From positions 1-27,598 of the IMG/VR virus record IMGVR_UViG_3300010368_000080: a DNA stretch of 27,598 nucleotides; one strand, written 5' to 3'. This stretch comes from a virus. Of this stretch, positions 1-6,982 are shown one piece after another; within the stretch, counting starts at the first letter, position 1; the number at the start of each line of letters is the position of its first letter. The notes beneath the pieces were generated by a model. It was not told the DNA's origin, searched no databases, and saw only the letters and a list, made by a program, of their open reading frames with translations. Made by a program: the position numbers and the translations under genes.

Positions 1-123
1 CTTTGGTTGATGACAATTATATTTTTAGCATCAATCTCCGTTGGATGGTGCAGTTATGTGTTCTTGTGGGTGGTCTTGTCTATGGGTACTATAATATTAT
101 GTCTAGACTTACAACCCTTGAAA
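1..123. repeat. Direct terminal repeat, left copy
   Basis: These 123 bases recur exactly as the last 123 bases (27476-27598). Joining the copies restores an uninterrupted reading frame across the junction, so the sequence is circular or circularly permuted. The length fits an assembler overlap at least as well as a true phage terminal repeat; sequence alone cannot separate them. Confidence 0.97.
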
Positions 124-275
124 ACGAATTGGTGGAAGCAGATAGCCAGATTCGGAGTTTATTTGATAAGCACAGCTTGGAAGAAGAGCGGAAGAGATCA
201 GAATTGGAAAGTAAAATTTCATTCTATGAAAAAGAGTTCAACATCAACCCATTCGCAAAAAAGAAACGGAAATGA
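3..275 (+). CDS. Membrane-anchored coiled-coil protein, C-terminal part of a junction-spanning gene
   Basis: This is the distal part of a gene whose ATG is at 27439; joined across the circle the product is 103 aa. The full protein has a short N-terminal segment (starting MSDVQTARSYRGT), one hydrophobic segment at about residues 28-46 (MVQLCVLVGGLVYGYYN), a charged heptad-like coiled coil at about 50-85, and a basic tail ending KKKRK. Its start overlaps the stop of the lipoprotein gene at 27213-27446, and its TGA overlaps the next ATG at 272. Single-membrane-span plus coiled-coil architecture beside a lipoprotein recalls an inner-membrane spanin, but the topology is uncertain. It could also be a holin accessory or a virion membrane protein. 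Confidence 0.85.
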   Translation: MVDDNYIFSINLRWMVQLCVLVGGLVYGYYNIMSRLTTLENELVEADSQIRSLFDKHSLEEERKRSELESKISFYEKEFNINPFAKKKRK

Positions 276-640
276 ATCATAATGAATTTCAACACATTGC
301 AGAACAATTATTCGGAAAAGCTGTATGGGTTGCTTTTGCATATTTGGGCATATCTATCTTTAAAGGACTCATTCTTAATGTCTACGAAGGTCTTATGGTA
401 TTTCTTGGTAATGACCTCAATGCTGATGATGTGGTCTATCTTGGCCCAGATGAAAGACCAGCCCGGATTGTAAGAATGGGAATAAGAAAAACAGTATTTT
501 ATATGAAAGATCACGAAGGAAGGTGGAATATAAAAATGGCAGTACCAAATGAGAGTTTGAAAACGATGGTAATCAAAAAGCAGTTACCTAAAAATGGTGG
601 AAGATTCCACAGTATTACCGGGAGTGAAGATGGACAATAA
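272..640 (+). CDS. MscS-like channel-domain membrane protein
   Basis: The product is 122 aa. It starts with an amphipathic stretch, then a hydrophobic region at about residues 16-46 (one long or two short membrane segments). Residues about 50-106 follow the pattern of the MscS beta domain: an acidic 'N-D-L-N-A-D-D-V-V-Y-L-G' opening, a 'RIVRMGIRKTVFYM' strand, and the 'VPN(E)SL' signature near residues 91-96 followed by 'MVIKKQ'. MscS proteins are bacterial mechanosensitive channels; here only the last membrane helix and beta domain would remain. ATGA overlap with the upstream gene and a 10-bp overlap with the downstream XhlA-like gene place it inside the lysis cluster. The domain call rests on pattern recognition; a role in lysis or membrane tension sensing is inference. 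Confidence 0.6.
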   Translation: MNHNEFQHIAEQLFGKAVWVAFAYLGISIFKGLILNVYEGLMVFLGNDLNADDVVYLGPDERPARIVRMGIRKTVFYMKDHEGRWNIKMAVPNESLKTMVIKKQLPKNGGRFHSITGSEDGQ

Positions 641-842
641 AGAGTTATATGGCATCCTTGTAAAACATGATGAGCGTTTAAAGAATATCTATACTGGATT
701 AGGTAGGATTGAAAAGCATTTAGATAAATTGAATGGAAAAGTTGATAGGCATGAAACAGATATTGCAAAAATGCAAGTTTGGGGAGGAATTGCTTTGATT
801 ACATTTCCAATAATCGTGAATACAGTAATGAGGTTAATGTAA
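630..842 (+). CDS. XhlA-like holin-associated membrane protein
   Basis: The product is 70 aa from ATG 630. An N-terminal helical, charged coiled-coil region (residues about 5-48, with repeated L/I at heptad spacing and an E-K-H-L-D-K-L-N-G-K-V-D-R-H-E core) is followed by one C-terminal membrane span (about 49-66, GGIALITFPIIVNTVM). This is the arrangement of the haemolysin XhlA family found in phage lysis cassettes. An in-frame ATG at 594 would lengthen the overlap with the upstream gene to 47 bp, so 630 is preferred. The stop shares bases with the next ATG (TAATG). Confidence 0.7.
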   Translation: MDNKELYGILVKHDERLKNIYTGLGRIEKHLDKLNGKVDRHETDIAKMQVWGGIALITFPIIVNTVMRLM

Positions 843-1018
843 TGTTAATGAAAATGATAGCTGATGAATTATTATCAGATAAAACAAAAGATGAGATTAT
901 AGCTGAATTAAATTCTGCAATAGATATACCTATTATCTCGGAGAAAACGGAGAAAGCCATTCTAGAGGCTTTGTGGAAAATAATCAAAGGTGTATTACTA
1001 AAAAGGTTAGGTTTATAA
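842..1018 (+). CDS. Small helical protein, possibly membrane-associated
   Basis: The product is 58 aa, starting at the TAATG overlap with the XhlA-like gene. It is mostly acidic helix (ADELLSDKTKDEIIAELNSAID) and ends in an amphipathic, basic helix (ILEALWKIIKGVLLKRLGL) that could lie on a membrane. I do not recognise a family. The tight coupling on both sides (TAATG at both ends) supports it as a real gene of the lysis cluster; a longer in-frame start at 779 would lie inside the upstream gene and is not preferred. Confidence 0.7.
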   Translation: MLMKMIADELLSDKTKDEIIAELNSAIDIPIISEKTEKAILEALWKIIKGVLLKRLGL

Positions 1019-1104
1019 TGCCAAAAGGAAAAGGAACATACGGATCAAAAGTTGGTAGACCAAAAAAGCGTAAAAAGATGACAAAACCAAAGAGGCGTAA
1101 GTAA
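1018..1104 (+). CDS. 28-aa highly basic peptide
   Basis: A very short gene reading MPKGKGTYGSKVGRPKKRKK and ending MTKPKRRK, with about half its residues K or R. It begins at a TAATG overlap with the previous stop, and its own stop touches the next gene's GTG start, so it fills the gap exactly. Peptides of this 'MPxGKGTYGSxxGRPxKK' style occur in other phage genomes from marine surveys (recollection, not searched). It may bind nucleic acid or the virion interior; function unknown. Confidence 0.65.
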   Translation: MPKGKGTYGSKVGRPKKRKKMTKPKRRK

Positions 1105-1413
1105 GTGCCAGTTCCTCCTAAAAGTGTCCAGAATAAGGCTCGTAGAGCGTTAGAAAGGCGTAGGGAACTGCCTCCATCAAGAAGAGGTGGTACAAGTGTT
1201 GGTGTTGCAAGGGCAAGATCATTAAGTAATGGTCAAAACTTACCTATCGCAACGATCCGAAGGATGGTATCATTCTTTGCTAGACATGATACACCAGCCG
1301 AAAGAAGGAACAGGAGGAACGATAATAATAGTAGAGCCGCCATCGCTTGGGATTTATGGGGAGGTAATCCCGGTAGAACATGGGCGGAATCTGTAATTAG
1401 GAGGCTTGGATAA
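1105..1413 (+). CDS. Phage domain protein (ARxLxNG / AWDLWGG motif)
   Basis: The product is 102 aa with a GTG start directly abutting the previous stop. It carries a recognisable phage motif order: GVARARSLSNGQNL, then IRRMVSFFARHD, then AIAWDLWGGNPGRTWAESVIRRL. As far as I know this unnamed domain is commonly fused to head maturation proteases or other structural proteins in phages and also occurs alone. The stand-alone form, beside the endolysin and far from the capsid gene, is somewhat unusual. The N-terminus is basic (VPPKSVQNKARRALERRREL). Function unknown; virion-associated is my guess. Confidence 0.75.
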   Translation: MPVPPKSVQNKARRALERRRELPPSRRGGTSVGVARARSLSNGQNLPIATIRRMVSFFARHDTPAERRNRRNDNNSRAAIAWDLWGGNPGRTWAESVIRRLG

Positions 1414-1829
1414 TGCCAAAATTCGGTAGAAGAAGTAGAGAACGATTAAAAGGTGTTGATTCTAAACTGGTTAATGTCTTGAATGAGGTGATTAAATATT
1501 ACGATATAACTGTTATTGAAGGATTGAGAACTCAAGAACGACAAGATGAACTGGTTGCCAAAGGATTAAGCAAAGCCAGGTATAGCAAACATACACAAGG
1601 TAAAGCAGTTGATATTTCGCCATATCCGATAGATTGGGATGCTAGGGATGATTTCCATTATCTAGGTGGCTTTGTTTTAGGTATTGCAACACAAATGGGA
1701 GTCAATGTACGATGGGGTGGCGATTGGTCATCTCCAAGCCTCGATAAAGATGTGATGAGTGGTAAGGAACAAAGGACAACAAAAGATAATGGATTCGATG
1801 ATCTTGTCCACTTCGAGTTGATTGATTAA
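1413..1829 (+). CDS. Endolysin, M15-family L-Ala-D-Glu-type peptidase
   Basis: The product is 138 aa and cuts the peptide stem of peptidoglycan to release progeny. It shows the VanY/T5-endolysin (peptidase M15) motifs: EGLRTQERQDELVAKG, then SKHTQGKAVDI with zinc ligands H60 and D67 (H-x6-D), RWGGDW near residue 100, and DxxH at D130/H133 (DLVHFEL) with H133 as third ligand. There is no signal peptide or separate wall-binding domain, so it needs holin-type help to cross the inner membrane, in keeping with the preceding membrane genes. It starts at a TAATG overlap. The length fits single-domain phage M15 lysins. Confidence 0.93.
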   Translation: MPKFGRRSRERLKGVDSKLVNVLNEVIKYYDITVIEGLRTQERQDELVAKGLSKARYSKHTQGKAVDISPYPIDWDARDDFHYLGGFVLGIATQMGVNVRWGGDWSSPSLDKDVMSGKEQRTTKDNGFDDLVHFELID

Positions 1830-1969
1830 TGTTTTTATATTGTCCAATCAAAGATAAGAAATGTCCTTTTTGTGGTAAGGACAAAAATGGATTGAGATGT
1901 GGTATTGCAAAGAATAATAATTTTATAGATAATATGAATAAGTGTCCACATAAACCGAGAAAGCGATGA
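1829..1969 (+). CDS. Small cysteine-rich (putative zinc-binding) protein
   Basis: The product is 46 aa, beginning at TAATG after the endolysin and ending in an ATGA overlap with the next gene. It has five cysteines plus histidine: C5, CPFCG at 12-15, C24 and CPH near 39-41, with a basic tail (KPRKR). The pattern suggests a small zinc knuckle. No family is named with confidence. Exact fit between two stop/start overlaps is the main evidence that it is expressed. Confidence 0.7.
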   Translation: MFLYCPIKDKKCPFCGKDKNGLRCGIAKNNNFIDNMNKCPHKPRKR

Positions 1970-2187
1970 AAACAAGATTAGAAAAAGCATTGAACAATGA
2001 ATACGCCAATGAGTTATCATTTGAGAACATTGACAAATCAATACAATTAGCCAAAGAGATCAAGATATATGATTTGATTGATGCGAATGGTAAAACAATT
2101 AATAAGGTTGCAGAAATAATTAACAGGCTCCAGAATGCAGAGTTTGAACTTCTGGATATAAACATCAAGGATTTTATGTATGAGTGA
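1966..2187 (+). CDS. Small acidic helical protein, unknown
   Basis: The product is 73 aa, almost entirely predicted helix (MKTRLEKALNNEY... and EIINRLQNAEFELLDINIKDF). It overlaps the upstream stop (ATGA) and the downstream adaptor start by 8 bp. Its position directly before the head-tail adaptor suggests a connector or assembly role, but no motif shows it. Confidence 0.7.
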   Translation: MKTRLEKALNNEYANELSFENIDKSIQLAKEIKIYDLIDANGKTINKVAEIINRLQNAEFELLDINIKDFMYE

Positions 2188-3139
2188 ATTTCAATATTGT
2201 GAAGCAGATGATCTACGATTTGTGGTCCCAGAGATAGATCAATACGATAGTAAAAGAATATTAAACTCAAATTGGGTTGCATCTGGAACATCGCACCTAT
2301 TTTATCTCTATGATTCTGGTACAGTAGATCAACTATATGTAGATGGCCAAGAGATGACAGTTGTTACAGATACACCGAATGCAGATAATGAATACAAATA
2401 TAATAGTGCAACCGATCTTCTAGAGTTATATAATCATGGTGGTAGCCATAATACACTTAATAGTTCTATAGTTGAAGCTGGTACAGATTTCGCTACTCAT
2501 ATCAGTAATTCAATAAAAAGAGCGAGTGATATGGTTCGATCAATGGTAGGAGTTCCGATCTATAAGCAAAAAGATTCAGCAATGGGTAATGCTTTCCCGG
2601 AGATTATTGTTCTGAATACAGCTACACTCGCTTGTTATTATCTCATTGCACCTTATGACATAAACAAGGCTAATGAATTAAAGGCTAGAGTAACTAATGA
2701 TGAAGGAACTGGAGATTTAGATAAGGTTCGCTCTGGTCAATATATATTAGAACAAGATGAAACACCTCAAAAACTTGCTGGTATCATTAGAGAGATAAGT
2801 TTAGATGCTAGTTCAACAGGAAGGATATTAGATGTAAGAGGTAGACCATTCACATGGGATCGCTTAAAAATAAAGATAACAAGCGGAGGTACACTTACCT
2901 ATGGATCACAAAGCACTATTACTTATGATGTATTCTCTGGTGATGATAGAGGCTTGAAGTTAGTAAAGGATATAGATGGTGAGTTCCTTACCGGGAATTG
3001 GGATTCTGTATCAAATGGTATGGAGATATTAGCCTCCGAAGGTGTATACTCTACAAACGATGAATTCGAATTAGAATGTAATCCAGAAGTAAGTACAAGA
3101 GTTCAGCCAGTTAAATATGGATTTGTTGGTAGATTATAA
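2180..3139 (+). CDS. Putative head-tail adaptor protein
   Basis: The product is 319 aa. The middle part (about residues 105-190) is helical, with 'SNSIKRASDMVRSMVGVPI' followed by 'NTATLACYYLIAPYDINKANELKARV', as in adaptor proteins of the gp6/gp15/DUF1320 type that sit under the portal. It is flanked by a segment that looks beta-rich (about 30-100) and a C-terminal beta-rich domain (about 210-319) not present in short adaptors. The next gene has the size and position of a tail terminator and the major tail protein follows, which supports the call. It is separated from the capsid genes by the adhesin and lysis genes, an uncommon order. Confidence 0.55.
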   Translation: MSEFQYCEADDLRFVVPEIDQYDSKRILNSNWVASGTSHLFYLYDSGTVDQLYVDGQEMTVVTDTPNADNEYKYNSATDLLELYNHGGSHNTLNSSIVEAGTDFATHISNSIKRASDMVRSMVGVPIYKQKDSAMGNAFPEIIVLNTATLACYYLIAPYDINKANELKARVTNDEGTGDLDKVRSGQYILEQDETPQKLAGIIREISLDASSTGRILDVRGRPFTWDRLKIKITSGGTLTYGSQSTITYDVFSGDDRGLKLVKDIDGEFLTGNWDSVSNGMEILASEGVYSTNDEFELECNPEVSTRVQPVKYGFVGRL

Positions 3140-3558
3140 TGCCGATTGATTACACAAATAATATTTACGATAAGGTTATAACTAACCTACGAAAGACATT
3201 AGGAAATGAATTAAAAGTTCCTGTCTATTTGGATGATCATAAAGGTGCATCTAGTATTGTCATCATCCCGGTAGAAGATACATTGGTTGAGATATTCGCA
3301 AATGGTCAGCAAAGAGATGTAAGTATATTACTCGAATATGAATTGAATGTTGGTGGTATGATGAATGCAAAACACTTTAAACAAGTATCCAACATCGCTG
3401 AACATATTAAAAGATTATTTGCACCAGATAACAATAGTAGAGATGGCACAGATTATTTCGGTGGTAGAGTAGAATCAATCACTTATGAGAAGGATGAAGA
3501 AGAGGCGAAGTTTAGAGCCAATATTAATTTAACAGTAACCATATTCGAGGCGGCATGA
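3139..3558 (+). CDS. Putative tail terminator / tail completion protein
   Basis: The product is 139 aa, starting at a TAATG overlap with the adaptor. Alternating beta strands and two helices (residues about 10-25, IYDKVITNLRKTLG, and 78-95, HFKQVSNIAEHIKRLF) plus a final beta strand 'FRANINLTVTIFEA' fit the gpU/tail-terminator type of fold, which caps the tail tube and joins it to the connector. Position between adaptor and major tail protein supports this. The assignment is by position and secondary structure only. Confidence 0.5.
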   Translation: MPIDYTNNIYDKVITNLRKTLGNELKVPVYLDDHKGASSIVIIPVEDTLVEIFANGQQRDVSILLEYELNVGGMMNAKHFKQVSNIAEHIKRLFAPDNNSRDGTDYFGGRVESITYEKDEEEAKFRANINLTVTIFEAA

Positions 3559-3737
3559 AAATAAAATTAAAAGATAAAAAAATCAAAGTTCCCATTGGTC
3601 TATGTTTTAGAAAGACCGGGTACGATCAAACTTTAATAGATGAAATCAATTCTGGTAAAAGTGTTGATGTAGATAAAATACATCCATCAGCAAAAGAATT
3701 GGTGAGTGAAGTAAAAAAACCCAAAGGAGATAAATAA
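3555..3737 (+). CDS. Small lysine-rich protein, unknown
   Basis: The product is 60 aa with an ATGA overlap upstream and its stop sharing bases with the major tail protein start (TAATG). Very lysine-rich at both ends (KIKLKDKKIKV and VKKPKGDK). I do not recognise it. Small genes in this slot occur between terminator and tube genes in other siphoviruses; function unknown. Confidence 0.7.
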   Translation: MKIKLKDKKIKVPIGLCFRKTGYDQTLIDEINSGKSVDVDKIHPSAKELVSEVKKPKGDK

Positions 3738-4747
3738 TGGCAATAGCTGGTAATGCTTTTGATCCAAAAGAGTTTCAGTTTCTTGTAGCAGAACAAGCGG
3801 CTTGGGGAACACTCAATGCAGAAGGTGGTAATCCATACATCGCTCTTGATGTTGATTCGATTGGTTCACCTACTTTGGGTGTTACTCAAGTATTAGATGT
3901 TCGCTCTGGTAGCAGAGTTCTACAAGCAACCGATTTCTTTCAAGATGTCAGAGGCTCAATCAAAGAAATAAGTGTATCTGGAACAGCAACAACTGCTGGA
4001 CTTGATTTATTACTTTCAAACCTGACTGGGACTGCGTCAGTTCCCTATGCGATGGCAAGTAATATATCAACCAGTACATTAACATCATCATCATCATCGC
4101 TAACAGATCAACAATTATTAAGCATTGTTTACAAATCACCAGCAACAAATAAAGATATGGCGTTTAAGGATTGCTTTTGTACCAATCTTACGCTTAATGG
4201 TGATGCAAATACAGAAGGTTCAAGAATCAAATTCTCTGCAACCTTTAAAACGGGATCGCTTGTTGCTGATTTAACTAATACATCAATAACAACCGATACA
4301 GCAATAGCACAGAATAACTATTTTATGAGTGGTTGGGCAACTGGTACTCATAGATCAATAGCTGGAATTGCTGAATCTGTATTATCATCATTTAGTTTGG
4401 AACTTATCAATGATGTTCAATTCGTAGGATTAACATCAACAGGATTTGAACAAGCAACTAGAGCCGGTGAGGCTAGTGCAACAGCATCATTCACAGTTCT
4501 ATATGATGACAACTTCACAGGATTGTTTGAAACATTTAACAATCAAACTACTGGAGCATCTCAAGGTGTAACCTTAATGAACCCAAGTGCAACTATCGCA
4601 GATGCTAATTTTGGATTCAAGATGGCTAGTAGCATTATTACAGATGTATCATTTAATGAGGCGAATTTGATGATGTTAGATGTATCTGTGAAGGCATTAG
4701 GTGCTGGTGAAGGATCAGGCACAGCATTGATTGAAGTAGGTTGCTAA
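3737..4747 (+). CDS. Major tail (tube) protein
   Basis: The product is 336 aa and would polymerise into the tail tube. It is rich in S, T, A and N with alternating beta strands, and lies immediately upstream of the tail chaperones and tape measure, the conserved place for the tube protein. A GTATTAGATGTT... region encodes 'SPTLGVTQVLDVRSGSR' as in tube proteins that start with a reference-subtraction motif. It is longer than minimal tube proteins (about 150-200 aa), so an extra surface domain is likely. RBS AGGAG(A) precedes the ATG. Confidence 0.7.
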   Translation: MAIAGNAFDPKEFQFLVAEQAAWGTLNAEGGNPYIALDVDSIGSPTLGVTQVLDVRSGSRVLQATDFFQDVRGSIKEISVSGTATTAGLDLLLSNLTGTASVPYAMASNISTSTLTSSSSSLTDQQLLSIVYKSPATNKDMAFKDCFCTNLTLNGDANTEGSRIKFSATFKTGSLVADLTNTSITTDTAIAQNNYFMSGWATGTHRSIAGIAESVLSSFSLELINDVQFVGLTSTGFEQATRAGEASATASFTVLYDDNFTGLFETFNNQTTGASQGVTLMNPSATIADANFGFKMASSIITDVSFNEANLMMLDVSVKALGAGEGSGTALIEVGC

Positions 4748-4765
4748 TAGAATAGGGAGCGTAGC

Positions 4766-5050
4766 ATGAAAGTAAAAGTTGATGATCTTGAGGTATTAGT
4801 TCGAGATATTAAATACAAACAGAAACTTGAATTGAAAGGTGAATTTGCAGATGTATATCGTAATGGTACAGATAATGTTAAGCAAAAGGATTTTAATTCC
4901 TTATTGGGTAGCGTAGCTGAAATAGCATTTTCTGATCCAGAATCTGACATGAAGAAATATGATTATGATATTCAACTCAAGTTATTAACTGAATGTATGA
5001 TGCAATATCTTGAACTATCTGATGAATCAAAAAAAGTAGATGGGGATTGA
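4766..5050 (+). CDS. Tail assembly chaperone, short form (gpG-like)
   Basis: The product is 94 aa, acidic and helical in its second half, with a clear RBS (GGGAG, then CGTAGC before ATG). It sits between tube and tape measure genes, the position of lambda gpG. The last codons contain A-AAA-AAA-G at 5029-5036, and the -1 frame is open from a stop at 5023-5025 through to 5451. Slippage there would fuse residues 1-90 to the next reading frame (about 228 aa total), as in gpG-T pairs. Such chaperones coat the tape measure protein during tail assembly. Confidence 0.7.
   Translation: MKVKVDDLEVLVRDIKYKQKLELKGEFADVYRNGTDNVKQKDFNSLLGSVAEIAFSDPESDMKKYDYDIQLKLLTECMMQYLELSDESKKVDGD
5029..5035 (+). promoter_or_regulatory. 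Candidate -1 ribosomal frameshift site A_AAA_AAA
   Basis: In the frame of the upstream gene this reads TC[A AAA AAA] GTA, a canonical X_XXY_YYZ heptamer. The zero frame stops 13 bases later (5048-5050), while the -1 frame is open. A 9-bp stem-loop follows at 5066-5086 (GTTGGGTAT / ATACTCAAC, loop TCG), though about 30 bases away is farther than usual for a stimulator. Confidence 0.65.
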
Positions 5051-5451
5051 GTCTAACTGTGTGGTGTTGGGTATTCGATACTCAACCTCACAACCAATAT
5101 ACGCTCCCTTATTCGGCTCAATCCCCTATCTCGAAAAAGGTTAGGGATTTTAATACAGTTAATGACATCTGGGAAGAAATACATGAGATTGCAAAATCAG
5201 ATCATAAGTATAGTATCGGTCAGCAATTATATTATCTTGTTCCCTTATTTGCTAATCCTAGTTATATCATCGATGATAAATATTATACATTAATCAATGA
5301 GTATCATTATATCACAGAATACCACATTCCTTTGGGTAAAACTTTAGATGAAACAGATGCTCACAAATTATCAATGTTTAATATTATTAAAACTGAAATG
5401 GCATCAGCCTTAAAACATAAAGCAGAGAAGAATGGCAACTCAAAAAGTTAA
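5047..5451 (+). CDS. Tail assembly chaperone extension (gpT-like), probably made by -1 frameshift
   Basis: The open frame really begins after the stop at 5023-5025 and runs to 5451. The only separate start is a TTG at 5047, overlapping the upstream TGA, with no well-spaced Shine-Dalgarno site. Its best use is therefore as the C-terminal extension of a frameshift product (138 aa after slippage at 5035). It is rich in aromatic and charged residues (NDIWEEIHEIAKSDHKYSIGQQLYYLVPLF) and helical. Its end overlaps the tape measure ATG by 20 bp, keeping chaperone and tape measure translation linked. Independent low-level initiation at TTG is not excluded. Confidence 0.65.
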   Translation: MSLTVWCWVFDTQPHNQYTLPYSAQSPISKKVRDFNTVNDIWEEIHEIAKSDHKYSIGQQLYYLVPLFANPSYIIDDKYYTLINEYHYITEYHIPLGKTLDETDAHKLSMFNIIKTEMASALKHKAEKNGNSKS

Positions 5452-6982
5452 TATAGACATTAGCACTAAAGGTGCTAAAAAAAGCAAAGAAGAATTATCT
5501 GGATTAAATGGTGCTATATCTAAAATGGGAAAGGCTGTTGGTATAGCATCAGCCGCTTATTTTGGAGCAAAAGGTTTGATCAATGCTTTTTCAGAACAAG
5601 AAATGGCAGAAAAGAAATTAGAAGTTGCTTTAGGTAGAACATCGCAAGCATTATTAGATCAAGCAAGTGCATTGCAAAAAGTATCTATGTTTGGAGATGA
5701 GCAGATAATTGTTCAACAAGCATTTTTAGCATCATTAAAATTTACAGAAGATCAAATCAAAACGATCATTCCAGCATCTATAGATTTGGCGGCGGCTACT
5801 GGAATATCTCTCGATAGTGCAGTTAGAAATTTATCTAAAACATTTAGCGGATTACAAGGCGAGTTAGGTGAGTTAGTACCTCAATTAAGGCAATTAACTA
5901 CCGAACAATTACAACAAGGTGAGGCCGTTAAAGTAGTAGCTGAATTAATGAGAGGTCAGGGAAAAGAGCAATCCGAAACAATGACCGGTAGCATTCAACA
6001 AATGAATATGGCTGTCGGAGATTTAGCCGAATCAATGGGTGAAATACTTGCTCCAACAATTATTAAAGTAACTAGAGCAATGACATCCTTTATTCAAGCC
6101 GGGCAAACAGATTTAATATCTGATCAAACATCAGAGCAATTAGAAAATTTTATTAAAACATTAGAAGATCAAAGAGAAGAAATGAGAATTCTAATGGATC
6201 AAGGAATTTCACCAGCAAGACAAGCATATCTTGAATACAATAAACAAATTGAAGAGGCGAAAAAGAAATTAGAGGAATTAAATACTGTAACTCAATCAAA
6301 TACAACGATATTTGCCACAGAAACAGATATTTTATCATTAAGAAATGAACTATTGGCAGATGGTGTTTTATCAATTCAAGATCAAATAGATATATCTGAA
6401 ACACATCTTGAAAGTATAAAAGAGCAAATTAGACAAAATCTTAATATTACTAATAACAAAAAGAAAGAAATAGAACTTGAAGGTAAACTTGTAGAATTAA
6501 GACATAAACTAGCAGATGCAACTGATAAAAGTACAGGAAGAATGTTAAGTGCTTTTTCTAAATTAAATGAAGAGGCTAAAGGTAGTACAAAAGTAAGTGC
6601 AAGACTTGCTCAAGCGGCGGCGACAATAGATATGTTTGCTGGTATGAATAAAGCATTTGCTCAAGGTGGTTTGTTTGGATTTGCAACAAGTGCCGCCATA
6701 TTTGCGGCTGGCATGGCAAACATAATTGAAATAGAAAACACAATGGCAAAAATGGAAAAATTTGCAACTGGTGGAGACTTTATTACTTCTGGGCCACAAA
6801 TGATCATGGTAGGTGATAATCCGGGAGGAAGAGAAAGAGTGCAAGTTACACCATTATCATCGCCAAATATCAATGGCCCTCAAGGAGTTACGATCAATCT
6901 TCGAGGTAATATATTAGGTACTAGGGAATTTGTACGAGATACATTAATTCCAGAAATTCAAAAAGCTGTGAGGTATTCTTGA
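5432..6982 (+). CDS. Tail tape measure protein
   Basis: The product is 516 aa and sets tail length while filling the tube. The N-terminus has the usual tape measure features: a short beta/helical start (INIDISTKGAKKSKEELSGL), a small apolar helix (ISKMGKAVGIASAAYFGAKG), then long Q/L/A-rich helices with T-G-I-S-L-D-S-A-V and 'LVPQLRQLTTEQLQQGEA' motifs seen in this family. Residues about 225-370 are coiled coil, and about 410-435 are hydrophobic (FGFATSAAIFAAGMANI), which may serve in membrane passage. The C-terminus returns to mixed structure. At about 1.5 angstrom per residue the tail would be roughly 75 nm, short for a siphovirus. Confidence 0.88.
   Translation: MATQKVNIDISTKGAKKSKEELSGLNGAISKMGKAVGIASAAYFGAKGLINAFSEQEMAEKKLEVALGRTSQALLDQASALQKVSMFGDEQIIVQQAFLASLKFTEDQIKTIIPASIDLAAATGISLDSAVRNLSKTFSGLQGELGELVPQLRQLTTEQLQQGEAVKVVAELMRGQGKEQSETMTGSIQQMNMAVGDLAESMGEILAPTIIKVTRAMTSFIQAGQTDLISDQTSEQLENFIKTLEDQREEMRILMDQGISPARQAYLEYNKQIEEAKKKLEELNTVTQSNTTIFATETDILSLRNELLADGVLSIQDQIDISETHLESIKEQIRQNLNITNNKKKEIELEGKLVELRHKLADATDKSTGRMLSAFSKLNEEAKGSTKVSARLAQAAATIDMFAGMNKAFAQGGLFGFATSAAIFAAGMANIIEIENTMAKMEKFATGGDFITSGPQMIMVGDNPGGRERVQVTPLSSPNINGPQGVTINLRGNILGTREFVRDTLIPEIQKAVRYS

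Noticed and set aside
7-282. Alternative frame at 7-282 (91 aa, extendable upstream to ATG 27446)
   Set aside because: It is open across the junction but has no coiled-coil or charge pattern of a coherent protein after the hydrophobic part. The competing frame from ATG 27439 has better stop/start overlaps on both sides (27444-27446 and 272-275).
594-629. Longer start for the XhlA-like gene
   Set aside because: It would overlap the upstream gene by 47 bp and add 12 residues lacking the family pattern; ATG 630 fits the genome's short-overlap habit.
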